Source: Ideonella oryzae (GTDB lineage Bacteria; Pseudomonadota; Gammaproteobacteria; Burkholderiales; Burkholderiaceae_C). Taken from it: 64,000 bases of DNA. The notes under the pieces were generated by a model. The model was not told the origin of the DNA, ran no database searches, and saw only the letters and a program-made list of their open reading frames with translations. A program made the position numbers and the translations under genes. Positions 36,011 through 44,542 of this stretch are shown piece by piece. Every line of letters begins with the position of its first letter. Position 1 is the first letter of the stretch. Location: contig NZ_JAMXMC010000009.1 in assembly GCF_024055665.1 (NCBI RefSeq), positions 186,001 through 250,000 of the forward strand, read 5' to 3'.

Positions 36011-36381
36011 CGTGGAACTCGCTGCGCGCTGACGCGCTCCGCTCAGACACCCACGGTGAGTCAGAGGACAAGGTGCGCAGAAAACTGCGCACCCGGCCAG
36101 CGCCCGCCGCCCCTCGGCACCCTCCACGCCCGGCCACCCGGCCCACCGCCCACCGCGGTCACCGTGGGTGACTGAACCACGCTCCCTTCCACAGCCTTCC
36201 CCTTCCGCTCCCCTTCGAGGCGCGCCGTCGCTGCCCGCCCTCGGGTGCCGGGGCACCGGGGTGGGCGCCTGAGGGTCGCCGAGGGCGCACAGCGGGGCGG
36301 GACGCGCGCGCCAGCGCGCCTCCTGAACTGACTGGGCGTGGGTGTCTGAGCGAAGCGCGTCAGCGCGCAGCGAGTTCCACG
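36011..36381. repeat. 45-bp inverted repeat element (arms 36011-36055 and 36337-36381)
   Basis: The arm beginning CGTGGAACTCGCTGCGCGC at 36011 recurs as its reverse complement at 36337-36381 with a single mismatch. The arms bound about 280 bp of G/C-rich non-coding DNA. Just inside, GGTGCGCAG (36072-36080) and CTGCGCACC (36085-36093) form a 9-bp stem with an AAAA loop. No target-site duplication or transposase is visible. It fits a REP/MITE-like interspersed repeat of Burkholderiales intergenic regions. It lies in the 35909-36550 gap, which otherwise holds no credible gene. Confidence 0.7.
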
Positions 36382-36550
36382 CCCGTCCCGCCCCGCGAGC
36401 ACCCGAGGGCAGCCCAGGCCCTGGGGGCCTGGGCCGACCCGCCGAAGCCCACCCCGGTGCCCCGTCACCCCAGGGCCCGCCACCACCGCCAAGCAGCCCC
36501 CCCAGCCCAAACCACCCATCACAAGAGGACAGACGCTAACCTCGCGCCTC

Positions 36551-38533
36551 ATGCCCTTCCCCGACATCCAGCGCCGCGACCTGCTGCACGGTGCCGCCGC
36601 CCTGGCCCTGGCCGGCCGCTCCCTGCCCTCGCGCGCCCAGACCGCGCCCCCGGAAGGTCCACCCGCCGACCACCCCAGCCGCCGCACCGGCCTGCAGGGC
36701 CAGACGGACAGCGCCCGGGCCCACGCCCACGCCTGGCGCGACCACCCCGAGGCCCTGCGCGACGCCGTCGTCGAGCGCGACCCCGAGGTGGAGGACCTGG
36801 TGGTGGTGGGTGCCGGCATCAGCGGCCTGGCCGGCGCCTGGCTCTACCGCCAGCACGCCGGACGGCCGGTGCGCATCCTGCTGCTGGACGCCCTGGACGA
36901 CCTGGGCGGCCACGCCCGGCGCAACGAATTCGTCTCCCGCTCGGGCTGGCGCCTGGTGGGCTACGGCGGCTCGCAGTCGCTCGATTCGCCCAGCCTGTTC
37001 TCCCCCGCCGTGCACCAGCTGCTGCGCGATGTCGGCATCGACCTCTCCCGCTTCCAGCACGAGTTTTTCGACCCCGACTGGTCCCATCGCCACGGCCTGC
37101 TGCGCCACGGCCGCCTCTTCACCGCCGACCAGTGGCCGGGCCTGCAGGGCGCCGACCGCCTGGTCTGCCCCGAGCCGGACGAGCCCGCCGCCGCCTGGCT
37201 GGCCCGCACGCCGCTGTCCCCCGCAGCCCAGGCCACGCTGACCGCCCTCTATGCCAGCGACACGCCGCGCAACCCGCTGCCCCATCTGCGCACCCCGAGC
37301 GCCCGCCGCGCCGCCCTGGCCGGCATGACGTACGACCAGTTCCTGCGCCGGCACTGGGGCGCCGACGAGGAGGTGCTGCGCCTGCTGCGCGGAGAGACCC
37401 GCGCCTACTTCGGCGTGGGCACCGAAGCCACCACCGCGCTGGACGCCTGGGCCGGCGGCCTGCCCGGCTTTGCCGGCCTGGACCTGGGCACAGGGCCCGA
37501 CCGCTGCCAGTCCCCCAGCGGCCGCCAGCTGATGCTCAGCCAGGACCCGTACATCTTCCACTTCCCCGACGGCAACGCCGGCGTGGCCCGGGCCCTGGTG
37601 CGCGGCCTGATCCCCGGCTGCCTGCCCGGGCAGACCATGGACAGCCTGGCCGACGGCGTGCTGGACATGGCGGCGCTGGACCGGCCCGAGCAAGCGGTGC
37701 GACTGCGCCTGCGGGCCACGGCCGTGGGCCTGCGCCACCTGGGCCCGCCGGACCAGGCCGAGCAGGTGGCCGTGCGCTATGTGGACGGCCAGGGCCGGCT
37801 GCGCGAGGTGCGGGCCCGCCAGGTGCTGCTGGCCTGCTGGCACCGCGTCATCGCCCGGCTGAGCGACGAGCTGCCCGCGGCCCAGCGGCGCGCGCTGGAC
37901 GACCAGGTCAAGGTGCCGCTGCTGTACGCCAACGTGCTGCTGTCGAACTGGCGGGCCTTCGCCCGCGCCGGCCTGCACGGCTTCACGCCGGTCGGCGGCT
38001 TCTGGGACGAGGCCTCGCTGGACTTCGCGGTGCGCATGGGGAGCCTCGCCCCGCCGGAGTACCCGGACGAGCCCGTCCTGCTGCACCTGGCCAAGGTGGT
38101 GGTGCCGGGCGATGGCCGGCCCGCGCGAACGCAAGCGGCCGAAGGGCGGGCCCAGCTGATGGGCTGGTCCTTCGAACACCTGGAGACGCAGATCCGCCAG
38201 ACGCTGCAGAGCGCACTGGGCGGCTTCGGCTTCGACCATGCCCGGGACATCGAGGCCATCACCGTCAACCGCTGGGCCCACGGCTATGCCTACGAGTACA
38301 TGCGGCCCTGGGACCGCTTCTGGCCCGACGGCCCGCTGCCCTGCGAGACGGCCCGCCGCGGCTGGGGCCGGGTGGCCATTGCCAATGCGGATGCGGGCGC
38401 CTACGCCTACGCCCACAGCGCCATCGACCAGGCCACCCGCGCGGTGCAGGAGCTGCTGCCGCGCGCCCGGCTGCCCGCGGCCCATGTGGCCCCCGGGCCG
38501 GCCTGGCCATCCCCTGGCGGCCGGACGCCCTGA
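36551..38533 (+). CDS. Tat-exported FAD-dependent amine-oxidase-like dehydrogenase (spermidine dehydrogenase-like)
   Basis: 660 residues. A Tat-type signal (QRRDLLHGAAALALAGRSLPSRA) is followed by the dinucleotide-binding motif LVVVGAGISGLAGAWLYRQ (about 86), LLLDALDDLGGHARRNEF and then WRLVGYGGSQSLDSP. TPVGGFWDEASLDFAVRMG and the C-terminal RRGWGRVAIANADAGAYAYAHSAIDQATRAV belong to the FAD/amine-oxidase fold as in spermidine dehydrogenases. It probably oxidises an amine in the periplasm, passing electrons to the respiratory chain; the substrate is not certain. First of a plus-strand run of four genes. Confidence 0.8.
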   Translation: MPFPDIQRRDLLHGAAALALAGRSLPSRAQTAPPEGPPADHPSRRTGLQGQTDSARAHAHAWRDHPEALRDAVVERDPEVEDLVVVGAGISGLAGAWLYRQHAGRPVRILLLDALDDLGGHARRNEFVSRSGWRLVGYGGSQSLDSPSLFSPAVHQLLRDVGIDLSRFQHEFFDPDWSHRHGLLRHGRLFTADQWPGLQGADRLVCPEPDEPAAAWLARTPLSPAAQATLTALYASDTPRNPLPHLRTPSARRAALAGMTYDQFLRRHWGADEEVLRLLRGETRAYFGVGTEATTALDAWAGGLPGFAGLDLGTGPDRCQSPSGRQLMLSQDPYIFHFPDGNAGVARALVRGLIPGCLPGQTMDSLADGVLDMAALDRPEQAVRLRLRATAVGLRHLGPPDQAEQVAVRYVDGQGRLREVRARQVLLACWHRVIARLSDELPAAQRRALDDQVKVPLLYANVLLSNWRAFARAGLHGFTPVGGFWDEASLDFAVRMGSLAPPEYPDEPVLLHLAKVVVPGDGRPARTQAAEGRAQLMGWSFEHLETQIRQTLQSALGGFGFDHARDIEAITVNRWAHGYAYEYMRPWDRFWPDGPLPCETARRGWGRVAIANADAGAYAYAHSAIDQATRAVQELLPRARLPAAHVAPGPAWPSPGGRTP

Positions 38534-38551
38534 GCCCGAGGGCATGCCAAG

Positions 38552-39007
38552 ATGGCACATCCCCCTCCGCCGCCACCCGAGATGAGCCCCGCCGAACAAC
38601 GCGTCCGCGACTTCTGGCAACGCATGGCCCGCAACGACTTCGCCAGCCTGGCGCCGCTGCTGGCCGAGGATTTCGTGCTGGACTGGCCGCAGTCCCAGGA
38701 GCGCATCCGTGGCGCGGCCAACTTCGTGCGCATGAATGCCGAATACCCGGCCCACGGCCCCTGGCGCTTCACGCTGAACCGGCTGGTGGCCGGCGGCGGC
38801 GCCTCGGCCGAGGAGGTGGTGACCGACGTCAGCATCACCGACGGCGTGCAGCGGGCCCGGGCCCTCAGCTTCTTCACCGTGCATGGCGGGCGCATCGCTC
38901 GCATGGTCGAGTTCTGGCCCGAGCCCTATGCAGCGCCTGCGAACCGGGCGCACCTGGTCGAACCGATCCCCGTCGAGGCGCTGGATGCCGGCGCGAACGG
39001 TGCCTGA
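38552..39007 (+). CDS. NTF2-like / SnoaL-like small protein
   Basis: 151 residues with the cone-shaped NTF2 pattern: an N-terminal helix (AEQRVRDFWQRMARNDFASLAPLLAEDFVLDWP), then strands WRFTLNRLVAGGGASAEEVVTDVSIT, ARALSFFTVHGGRIARMVEFWPEPYAAP. A candidate acid pair (Asp in DFVLDW, Glu in VEFWPEPY) fits limonene-epoxide-hydrolase-type enzymes, but many members only bind ligands. The start may instead be the ATG at 38582. It lies 18 bp after the FAD enzyme and 4 bp before the nucleotidyltransferase. Confidence 0.75.
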   Translation: MAHPPPPPPEMSPAEQRVRDFWQRMARNDFASLAPLLAEDFVLDWPQSQERIRGAANFVRMNAEYPAHGPWRFTLNRLVAGGGASAEEVVTDVSITDGVQRARALSFFTVHGGRIARMVEFWPEPYAAPANRAHLVEPIPVEALDAGANGA

Positions 39008-39011
39008 GCCC

Positions 39012-39668
39012 ATGGACACGAGCGAACTGCACAGTCTGGTCGAGGCGCTGCGACAAGCCCACGGCGCACACACCGCCCTGTTGTATGGCTCCCTGGCCGA
39101 TGGCAGCGCCGGGCCCGAGAGCGACATCGACCTGGCCCTGTTCGCCCCCATCGCGCAGGTCCAGCGGGACGCCCGCTGGCACCAGGGCCGGGCTTTGGAT
39201 GTCTTCGTCCACCCGGAGACGGTGCTGGCCGAACCGACCGCCGAGCAGCTTTACCTGCGCGGCGCGCAGGTGCTGGCCCAGCGCAGCGACGAAGCCACGC
39301 GCTTTCTGGCCCAGTTGGAGGCCCTGCACGCCGCCGGTCCCCAGCCCCTGGCGCCGGACGAAGCCCAGGCCCGGCGAGTCTGGGTGGCCAAGATGCTGCA
39401 GCGCCTGCGCCGCGGCGATGCCGAAGGCAACTACCGCCGCCACTGGCTGCTGATGATGGCGCTGGAGGATTACTTCGCGCTGCGCACCCGCTGGTACCCC
39501 GGCCCGAAGAAGGCCCTGGCCTGGCTGGCCCGCGAGATGCCGCACCACCACGCGCTGTGCGCCGCCGCGCTGCGCCCCGGCGCCAGCGACGAGGACATCG
39601 CCGCCTGGATGGCGGCCGTCATCGAAGAGGACCTCCCGTCCCCCACCCACCCGGACGGTGCCGCATGA
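39012..39668 (+). CDS. MNT-type nucleotidyltransferase domain protein
   Basis: 218 residues. The polymerase-beta-like motif LLYGSLADGSAGPESDIDLALF (GS followed by D-x-D, about residues 24-45) is complete, with a later Asp in GRALDVFVHP. The C-terminal half is helical (AKMLQRLRRGDAEGNYRRHWLLMMALEDYF, LAREMPHHHALCAAAL), resembling HEPN-like helices, so the protein may combine both parts of an MNT-HEPN pair. The ATG at 39012 gives the motif at the expected distance. Its stop overlaps the methyltransferase start (ATGA). Target unknown. Confidence 0.78.
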   Translation: MDTSELHSLVEALRQAHGAHTALLYGSLADGSAGPESDIDLALFAPIAQVQRDARWHQGRALDVFVHPETVLAEPTAEQLYLRGAQVLAQRSDEATRFLAQLEALHAAGPQPLAPDEAQARRVWVAKMLQRLRRGDAEGNYRRHWLLMMALEDYFALRTRWYPGPKKALAWLAREMPHHHALCAAALRPGASDEDIAAWMAAVIEEDLPSPTHPDGAA

Positions 39669-40501
39669 GCCTGTCCGAGTCCTTCCTCGCCACCTTCCAC
39701 CGGAACCACGCGGGCCTCACGGCTCAGGTGTTCGACGCCCTGCCCTGGCAGGACGGCACTGGCCGGTCATGGTCCTCGTCCTACGACTGGCTGGTGGACG
39801 CCTGCCGCGACACGGCGCTGCCCACCGGTCCCGGCCTGGACTTGGCCTGTGGCGACGGGTTGCTGCTGGCGCGGCTGCTGGCCGATCCGGCGCGCGTGGC
39901 CCGGCCCTGGATGGGCGTGGACCTGAGCCCCGACGAGCTGTGCGCCGCCCGGCAGCGGCTGGGAACGGACACCCCGTTGCTGCGGGCCCGCGCCCAGGCC
40001 CTGCCGCTGGCGGACGCGAGCCTGGCCGCCGTGGTGAGCCATCTGGCGCTGATGCTGATGGACGACGCCGACGCGGTCGTGGCCGAGCTGGCCCGCGTGC
40101 TGCGCCCGGGCGGCCTGCTGGCGGGCGTGGTGGGGGCGCGGGCCGAGCCCAGCCCGGCCTTCGCGGCCTATCTTGAGCTGCTGGGCCAGCAGCCACGCAG
40201 CGCGCACTGGCAGGCCCTGCGCTTTGGCGACCGGCGCTGGCACGACGAGGCCGGCCTGCAGGCCCTGCTGGCGCCGCACTTCGGGGACCTGGTCTGCACG
40301 CGGCTCACGCGGGAGGAGCGCCTGCGTCCCGACGCCCTGTGGCAATGGTGCCTGGGCATGTACGACCTGCACCTGCTGCCGCCCGAGACCCTGCCCGGGC
40401 TGCGGGCCGACTTCCTGCGACGCTGCCAGCCGCTGACCGATGCCGAGGGCACGGTCTTTCACCGCCAGGCGCTGCTGGCCTTCTCTGCCCGGCGGCGCTG
40501 A
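39665..40501 (+). CDS. Class I SAM-dependent methyltransferase
   Basis: 278 residues. Motif I GLDLACGDGLLLARLLAD (about 58), acidic motif II WMGVDLSPDELCAARQRL, motif III ARAQALPLADASLAAVVSHLALMLM and ELARVLRPGGLLAGVVG. This is the UbiE/BioC-like Methyltransf_11 layout with a helical C-terminal cap. No substrate-specific feature is recognisable. It overlaps the nucleotidyltransferase by 4 bp and ends 12 bp before the convergent gamma carbonic anhydrase. Confidence 0.85.
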   Translation: MSLSESFLATFHRNHAGLTAQVFDALPWQDGTGRSWSSSYDWLVDACRDTALPTGPGLDLACGDGLLLARLLADPARVARPWMGVDLSPDELCAARQRLGTDTPLLRARAQALPLADASLAAVVSHLALMLMDDADAVVAELARVLRPGGLLAGVVGARAEPSPAFAAYLELLGQQPRSAHWQALRFGDRRWHDEAGLQALLAPHFGDLVCTRLTREERLRPDALWQWCLGMYDLHLLPPETLPGLRADFLRRCQPLTDAEGTVFHRQALLAFSARRR

Positions 40502-40513
40502 GCCAGCGCCCGC

Positions 40514-41041
40514 TCAGTCGATGCGCCGCAGCCCCTCGCGGAAGCGCCGGGCATTGGCCACGTAGTGGGTGGCGCTGCGGGCCAGGCTGGCGATCTGCTC
40601 GGGCGTCAGCGCCCGCTTGACCACCGCCGGGCTGCCGACGATCAGCGAGCCGTCCGGAAACTCCTTGCCCTCGGTCACCAGCGCCCCGGCGCCGACCAGG
40701 CAGTTGGCCCCGATCTTCGCGCCATTGAGCACCACCGCGCCGATGCCGATCAGCGTGTTGTCCCCCACGGTGCAGCCGTGCAGCATGGCCTGGTGGCCCA
40801 CCGTCACGCCCGCGCCCAGGGTCAGCGGCTTGCCCGGGTCCGAATGCAGCACGCAGGCGTCCTGCAGGTTGCTGCGCGGGCCCACGCGGATGGGCTCCAG
40901 CTGGTCGCCGCGCAGGATGGCGCCGAACCAGACGCTGACCTCCTCGGCCAGCTCCACGTTGCCGATGACCTGGGCCGAATCGGCCACCCAGGCGCTGTCG
41001 TCGATCTGCGGCTGCTGCTCGCCCAATGCGTACACGGCCAT
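40514..41041 (-). CDS. Gamma-class carbonic anhydrase-like hexapeptide protein
   Basis: 175 residues of left-handed beta-helix hexapeptide repeats ([87 protein letters not shown]). The three metal-binding His are placed at VLHSD, VGHQ and MLHG. A C-terminal helix follows ([21 protein letters not shown]). Such YrdA/PaaY-like trimers bind metal; carbonic anhydrase activity is often weak or unproven. It follows PBP1A on the same strand, 30 bp away. Confidence 0.9.
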   Translation of the reverse strand: MAVYALGEQQPQIDDSAWVADSAQVIGNVELAEEVSVWFGAILRGDQLEPIRVGPRSNLQDACVLHSDPGKPLTLGAGVTVGHQAMLHGCTVGDNTLIGIGAVVLNGAKIGANCLVGAGALVTEGKEFPDGSLIVGSPAVVKRALTPEQIASLARSATHYVANARRFREGLRRID

Positions 41042-41071
41042 GTGCTTGTCTCCTGTGTTGCGGCCCTGGGG

Positions 41072-43438
41072 TCAGGGATGGCTGGCGGCCGAGGCCGCCG
41101 GGGGGGGCTCGGCCGGTGCCGAGGCCGCTTCGGCCCCGGACGCGCCTGAGGCCGCACCCGCCGCATCGTCCAGCCCGATCTGCGTCACGTAGCCGCCCTC
41201 GGCGTATTCGCTGTAGTACCACTCGCCGTTGACCTGCTGCACGCCCTCGGGGGGCTCGTAGCTGTGCACCGGCACGTTGCGCAGCACCCGGTCCATGTAG
41301 CTGATCCAGATCGGCAGCGAGGCGCCGCCGCCGCTTTCGCGGCTGCCCAGGCTGCGCGGGTCGTCGTAGCCCATCCACACCACCGCCACCACCGAAGGCT
41401 GGAAGCCGGCGAACCAGGCGTCCACCGCGTCGTTGGTGGTGCCGGTCTTGCCGTAGATGTCCGGCCGCTTGAGCGCCGCCTGGGCCCGGGCGGCGGTGCC
41501 ACTGCGCGCCACCTCGTTGAGCAGGCTGTCGATCACGAAGGCATTGCGCGCCGGGATGATGCGCTGGGCCTCGGTCAGCGGCACCGGCGGCGGGGCCTGG
41601 TAGACCACCTTGCCCTGGGCGTCGGTGATGCGCTCGATCACCACCGGGTCCACCTTGTAGCCGCCGTTGGCCAGCGCGGCGTAGGCGGTGGCCAGCTGCA
41701 TCGGCGTGGTGCTGCCGGCGCCCAGCGCCAGGGTCAGGTTGCTGGGCTGGCGGTCCACATCAAAGCCGAAGTGGCCGGCCCACTGGCGGGCGGTGTCGAC
41801 ACCGATGTACTGCACCAGCCGGATGCTGACCAGGTTCTTGGACTTGGCCAGGGCGCGGCGTAGGGACAGCGGGCCGTCGAACTGGCCATCGGAGTTCTGC
41901 GGGTTCCAGCCATCGGCCCCCACGGGCCAGGGCGCGTCGTTGACCACGGTGGCCGGCTGCACGCCGTGCTCCAGCGCGGCCGAGTACAGGAAGGGCTTGA
42001 AACTGGAGCCCGGCTGGCGCCAGGCCTGGGTGGCGTGGTTGAACTGCTGGCGGGTGAAGTCGAAGCCGCCCACCAGGGCCCGCACGCGGCCGGTGGCCGG
42101 GTCCAGCGAGACGAAGGCCGACTGGGCCTGCGGCCACTGGGCGATGGCCCAGCCGCCCTTGTCGGCCTTGCTCACGCGGATCACCGAGCCGCGGCGCACG
42201 GCCAGGGTGTCCGGCGCCTTGGGCGACAGGCCGCTCTTGGCCCAGCGCAGGCCCTCGCCTTCGAGGGTGACCTTCTCGCCGGTGGCGAGCACGGCCTCCA
42301 CCTTGCTCGGGCTGGCCTGCAGCACCAGGGCCACGCGAAGATCGTCGTCGTCGCGCTGGTCCTTCAGGATCTGGGCGGCCTGGTCCTCGTCGTCACCGGT
42401 GTCGTCCCCCAGGTCCTCCTGGTCCTCCGGCCCGCGCCAGGCCTGGCGGCGCTCGTGGTCCAGCACACCGCGTCGCAGCGCGGCCCAGGCCGCCTGCTGG
42501 TCGGTGGCCAGCAGCGAGGTGGTGACCTTGTAGCCTTCGCTGTAGGCCTGTTCGCCAAAGCGCTGGTAGACGATCTGGCGGGCCATCTCGGCCACGTGCT
42601 CGGCATGCACCGCCACCTGGTTCTCAGAGCGGATCACCAGCTTCTGGGCTTTGGCCTCGTCGTACTGGGTCTGGGTGATGACGCCGGTGGCCAGCATGCG
42701 GCCCAGCACCACGTGCTGGCGGGTCACAGCGCGGTCCAGGTTGGTGATGGGGTTGGCGTAGCCGGGGTTCTGGGGCAGGCCGGCCAGCATCGCGTCCTCG
42801 GCGACGGTGAGCTGGTCCAGCGGTTTGCCAAAGTACACCTGGGCCGCCGCACCGAAGCCATAGGCACGGTGCCCCAGGTAGATCTGGTTCATGTAGAGCT
42901 CAAGGATCTGGTCCTTGTCGAGCTGGTGCTCGATCTTGACCGCCAGCATGGCCTCGCGGATCTTGCGGTCCAGCGTGCGCTTGGACGACAGGAAGAAGTT
43001 GCGCGCCACCTGCTGGGTGATGGTCGAGGCACCCTGGCGCATGCCGCCGGGCGTGATGTTGGCCAGGAAGGCGCGGGCGATGCCGATCGGGTCGACCCCG
43101 CCGTGCTCGCGAAAGCGCGCATCCTCGACCGACACCACCGCGTCCTGCATCATCTTCGGGATGCGGTCGATGGGCAGGAAAACGCGGCGCTCGGAGCCGA
43201 ACTGGGCGATCTCCACCCCGTCGCGGGTGAAGACCTGCAGCGGCTGGCGGGGCTGGTAGTCGGTGACCTTGTCCAGGTCCGGCAGCATCGGGTAGAGCAG
43301 CGCGGCCCAGATGCACAACAGCAACACCCCCGCGAGGACCAGCCCCCCCAGGGACACGCCGGCAAACAGCCAGGGGCGGCGGTGCATCAGGCCCAGCAGG
43401 GCGGAGACATCAGGCTTGCGCATCGGGTCGGGATCCAT
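41072..43438 (-). CDS. mrcA: Penicillin-binding protein 1A (bifunctional transglycosylase/transpeptidase)
   Basis: About 788 residues. A single N-terminal helix (LFAGVSLGGLVLAGVLLLCIWAALL) precedes the GT51 domain: VSVEDARFREHGGVDPIGIARAF, GASTITQQVARNFFLSSKRTLDRKIREAMLAVKIE, ELYMNQIYLGHRAYGFGAAA. The transpeptidase has the nucleophile in PGSSFKPFLYSAALE, SKN in LAKSKNLVSIRL, and KTGTT. An acidic insert (GPEDQEDLGDDTGDDEDQ) sits in the linker/OB region. The tail is Ala/Pro/Glu-rich and low-complexity. It polymerises and cross-links peptidoglycan. The start is 43438 or 43423. Confidence 0.95.
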   Translation of the reverse strand: MDPDPMRKPDVSALLGLMHRRPWLFAGVSLGGLVLAGVLLLCIWAALLYPMLPDLDKVTDYQPRQPLQVFTRDGVEIAQFGSERRVFLPIDRIPKMMQDAVVSVEDARFREHGGVDPIGIARAFLANITPGGMRQGASTITQQVARNFFLSSKRTLDRKIREAMLAVKIEHQLDKDQILELYMNQIYLGHRAYGFGAAAQVYFGKPLDQLTVAEDAMLAGLPQNPGYANPITNLDRAVTRQHVVLGRMLATGVITQTQYDEAKAQKLVIRSENQVAVHAEHVAEMARQIVYQRFGEQAYSEGYKVTTSLLATDQQAAWAALRRGVLDHERRQAWRGPEDQEDLGDDTGDDEDQAAQILKDQRDDDDLRVALVLQASPSKVEAVLATGEKVTLEGEGLRWAKSGLSPKAPDTLAVRRGSVIRVSKADKGGWAIAQWPQAQSAFVSLDPATGRVRALVGGFDFTRQQFNHATQAWRQPGSSFKPFLYSAALEHGVQPATVVNDAPWPVGADGWNPQNSDGQFDGPLSLRRALAKSKNLVSIRLVQYIGVDTARQWAGHFGFDVDRQPSNLTLALGAGSTTPMQLATAYAALANGGYKVDPVVIERITDAQGKVVYQAPPPVPLTEAQRIIPARNAFVIDSLLNEVARSGTAARAQAALKRPDIYGKTGTTNDAVDAWFAGFQPSVVAVVWMGYDDPRSLGSRESGGGASLPIWISYMDRVLRNVPVHSYEPPEGVQQVNGEWYYSEYAEGGYVTQIGLDDAAGAASGASGAEAASAPAEPPPAASAASHP

Positions 43439-43586
43439 TCGGAACAGCCCGTGGATTATCGGCACTTGTGCGCCGGCGGCTGGCGTCACGGGAAGGGCAT
43501 AGACTCGCCGGGTCCGCCCTGGGTTCCGCCGCCGACACCCTGCGGCCTGCCGCGACCCCGGCCACAAGCCTGACATCCCGAAGTCC

Positions 43587-44480
43587 ATGAAGAAGCCATT
43601 CACCCTGTTGACGCTGGCCATGCTGCTGGCCGCCCAGGGCACCTGCGCCATTGCCGGCCCGGTGCTCGAACGCATCCGCCAGAGCGGCAAGATCGTCCTG
43701 GCCCACCGCGATTCCTCGGTCCCCCTGTCCTACATTGACAGCGGCAGCGGCAAGCCGGTGGGCTATGCGCTGGACCTGTGCCTGAAGGTGGCCGAGGCGG
43801 TCAAGCGCCAGCTCAACCTGCCCAAGCTGGAGGTGGCCTACCTGCCGGTGACCTCGGCCAACCGGATGCAGGCCATCATGGAGGGCAAGGCCGACCTGGA
43901 GTGCGGTTCCACCACCAACAACGCCGAGCGCCGCCAGCAGGTGGCCTTCACGATCCCGCACTACATCACCGGCGCGCGCATCCTGGTGCATGCCAACACC
44001 AAGCTCGACAAGATCAACGACTTCGAGCACAAGAAGTTGGCCATCACCAAGGGCACCACGGTGCTCAAGGTCTTGCAGCACGCCAACGAGGAGCGCCTGC
44101 TCTACATCGACATCGTCGAGGCGCCCAGCCACGCCGCGGCGGTGGAGATGCTGGACAAGGGCCAGGTGGACGGTTTCGCGATGGACGATGTGCTGCTCTA
44201 CGGCCTGCGTTCGGAACGGCCCGATCCGGAGAAGTACAAGGTCATCGGCGGCTTCCTGACCATCGAGCCGCTGGCCATCATGCTCAGCAAGGACGACCCG
44301 GAGTTCAAGGCCGTGGTAGACGCCGAGATGAAGCGACTGATCACCAGCCGCGAGGCCTACGCCATCTACGACCGCTGGTTCACCAAGCCGATTCCGCCAC
44401 GCCATGTGTCGCTGAACATGCCGATGAACCACCTGTTGCGCGACTTCTGGAAGTACCCTTCAGACATGGTGCCCAACTGA
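43587..44480 (+). CDS. Periplasmic amino-acid-type solute-binding protein (orphan)
   Basis: 297 residues. Signal peptide TLAMLLAAQGTCAIA, then SGKIVLAHRDSSVPLSYIDSGSGKPVGYALDLCLKVAEAVK, EVAYLPVTSANRMQAIMEGKADLECGSTTNNAERRQQVAFTIPHY and KLAITKGTTVLKVL: the bi-lobed SBP_bac_3 fold. The closest layout is GltI-type glutamate/aspartate binding proteins (D-L-E-C-G-S-T-T-N-N is characteristic). No permease or ATPase genes lie beside it. It is followed 62 bp later by the FMN glutamate-synthase-like gene and is divergent from PBP1A. Confidence 0.88.
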   Translation: MKKPFTLLTLAMLLAAQGTCAIAGPVLERIRQSGKIVLAHRDSSVPLSYIDSGSGKPVGYALDLCLKVAEAVKRQLNLPKLEVAYLPVTSANRMQAIMEGKADLECGSTTNNAERRQQVAFTIPHYITGARILVHANTKLDKINDFEHKKLAITKGTTVLKVLQHANEERLLYIDIVEAPSHAAAVEMLDKGQVDGFAMDDVLLYGLRSERPDPEKYKVIGGFLTIEPLAIMLSKDDPEFKAVVDAEMKRLITSREAYAIYDRWFTKPIPPRHVSLNMPMNHLLRDFWKYPSDMVPN

Positions 44481-44542
44481 GTCCCGGCTGAGGCGCCGCA
44501 CATCAACACACGCGGCCGCCCGCGCCGCACCCGGAGGAGACC

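Noticed and set aside
36061-36540. Short open frames within the 35909-36550 gap
   Set aside because: They translate the inverted-repeat arms into SERSASARSEF-like peptides in both directions, which is a repeat artefact.
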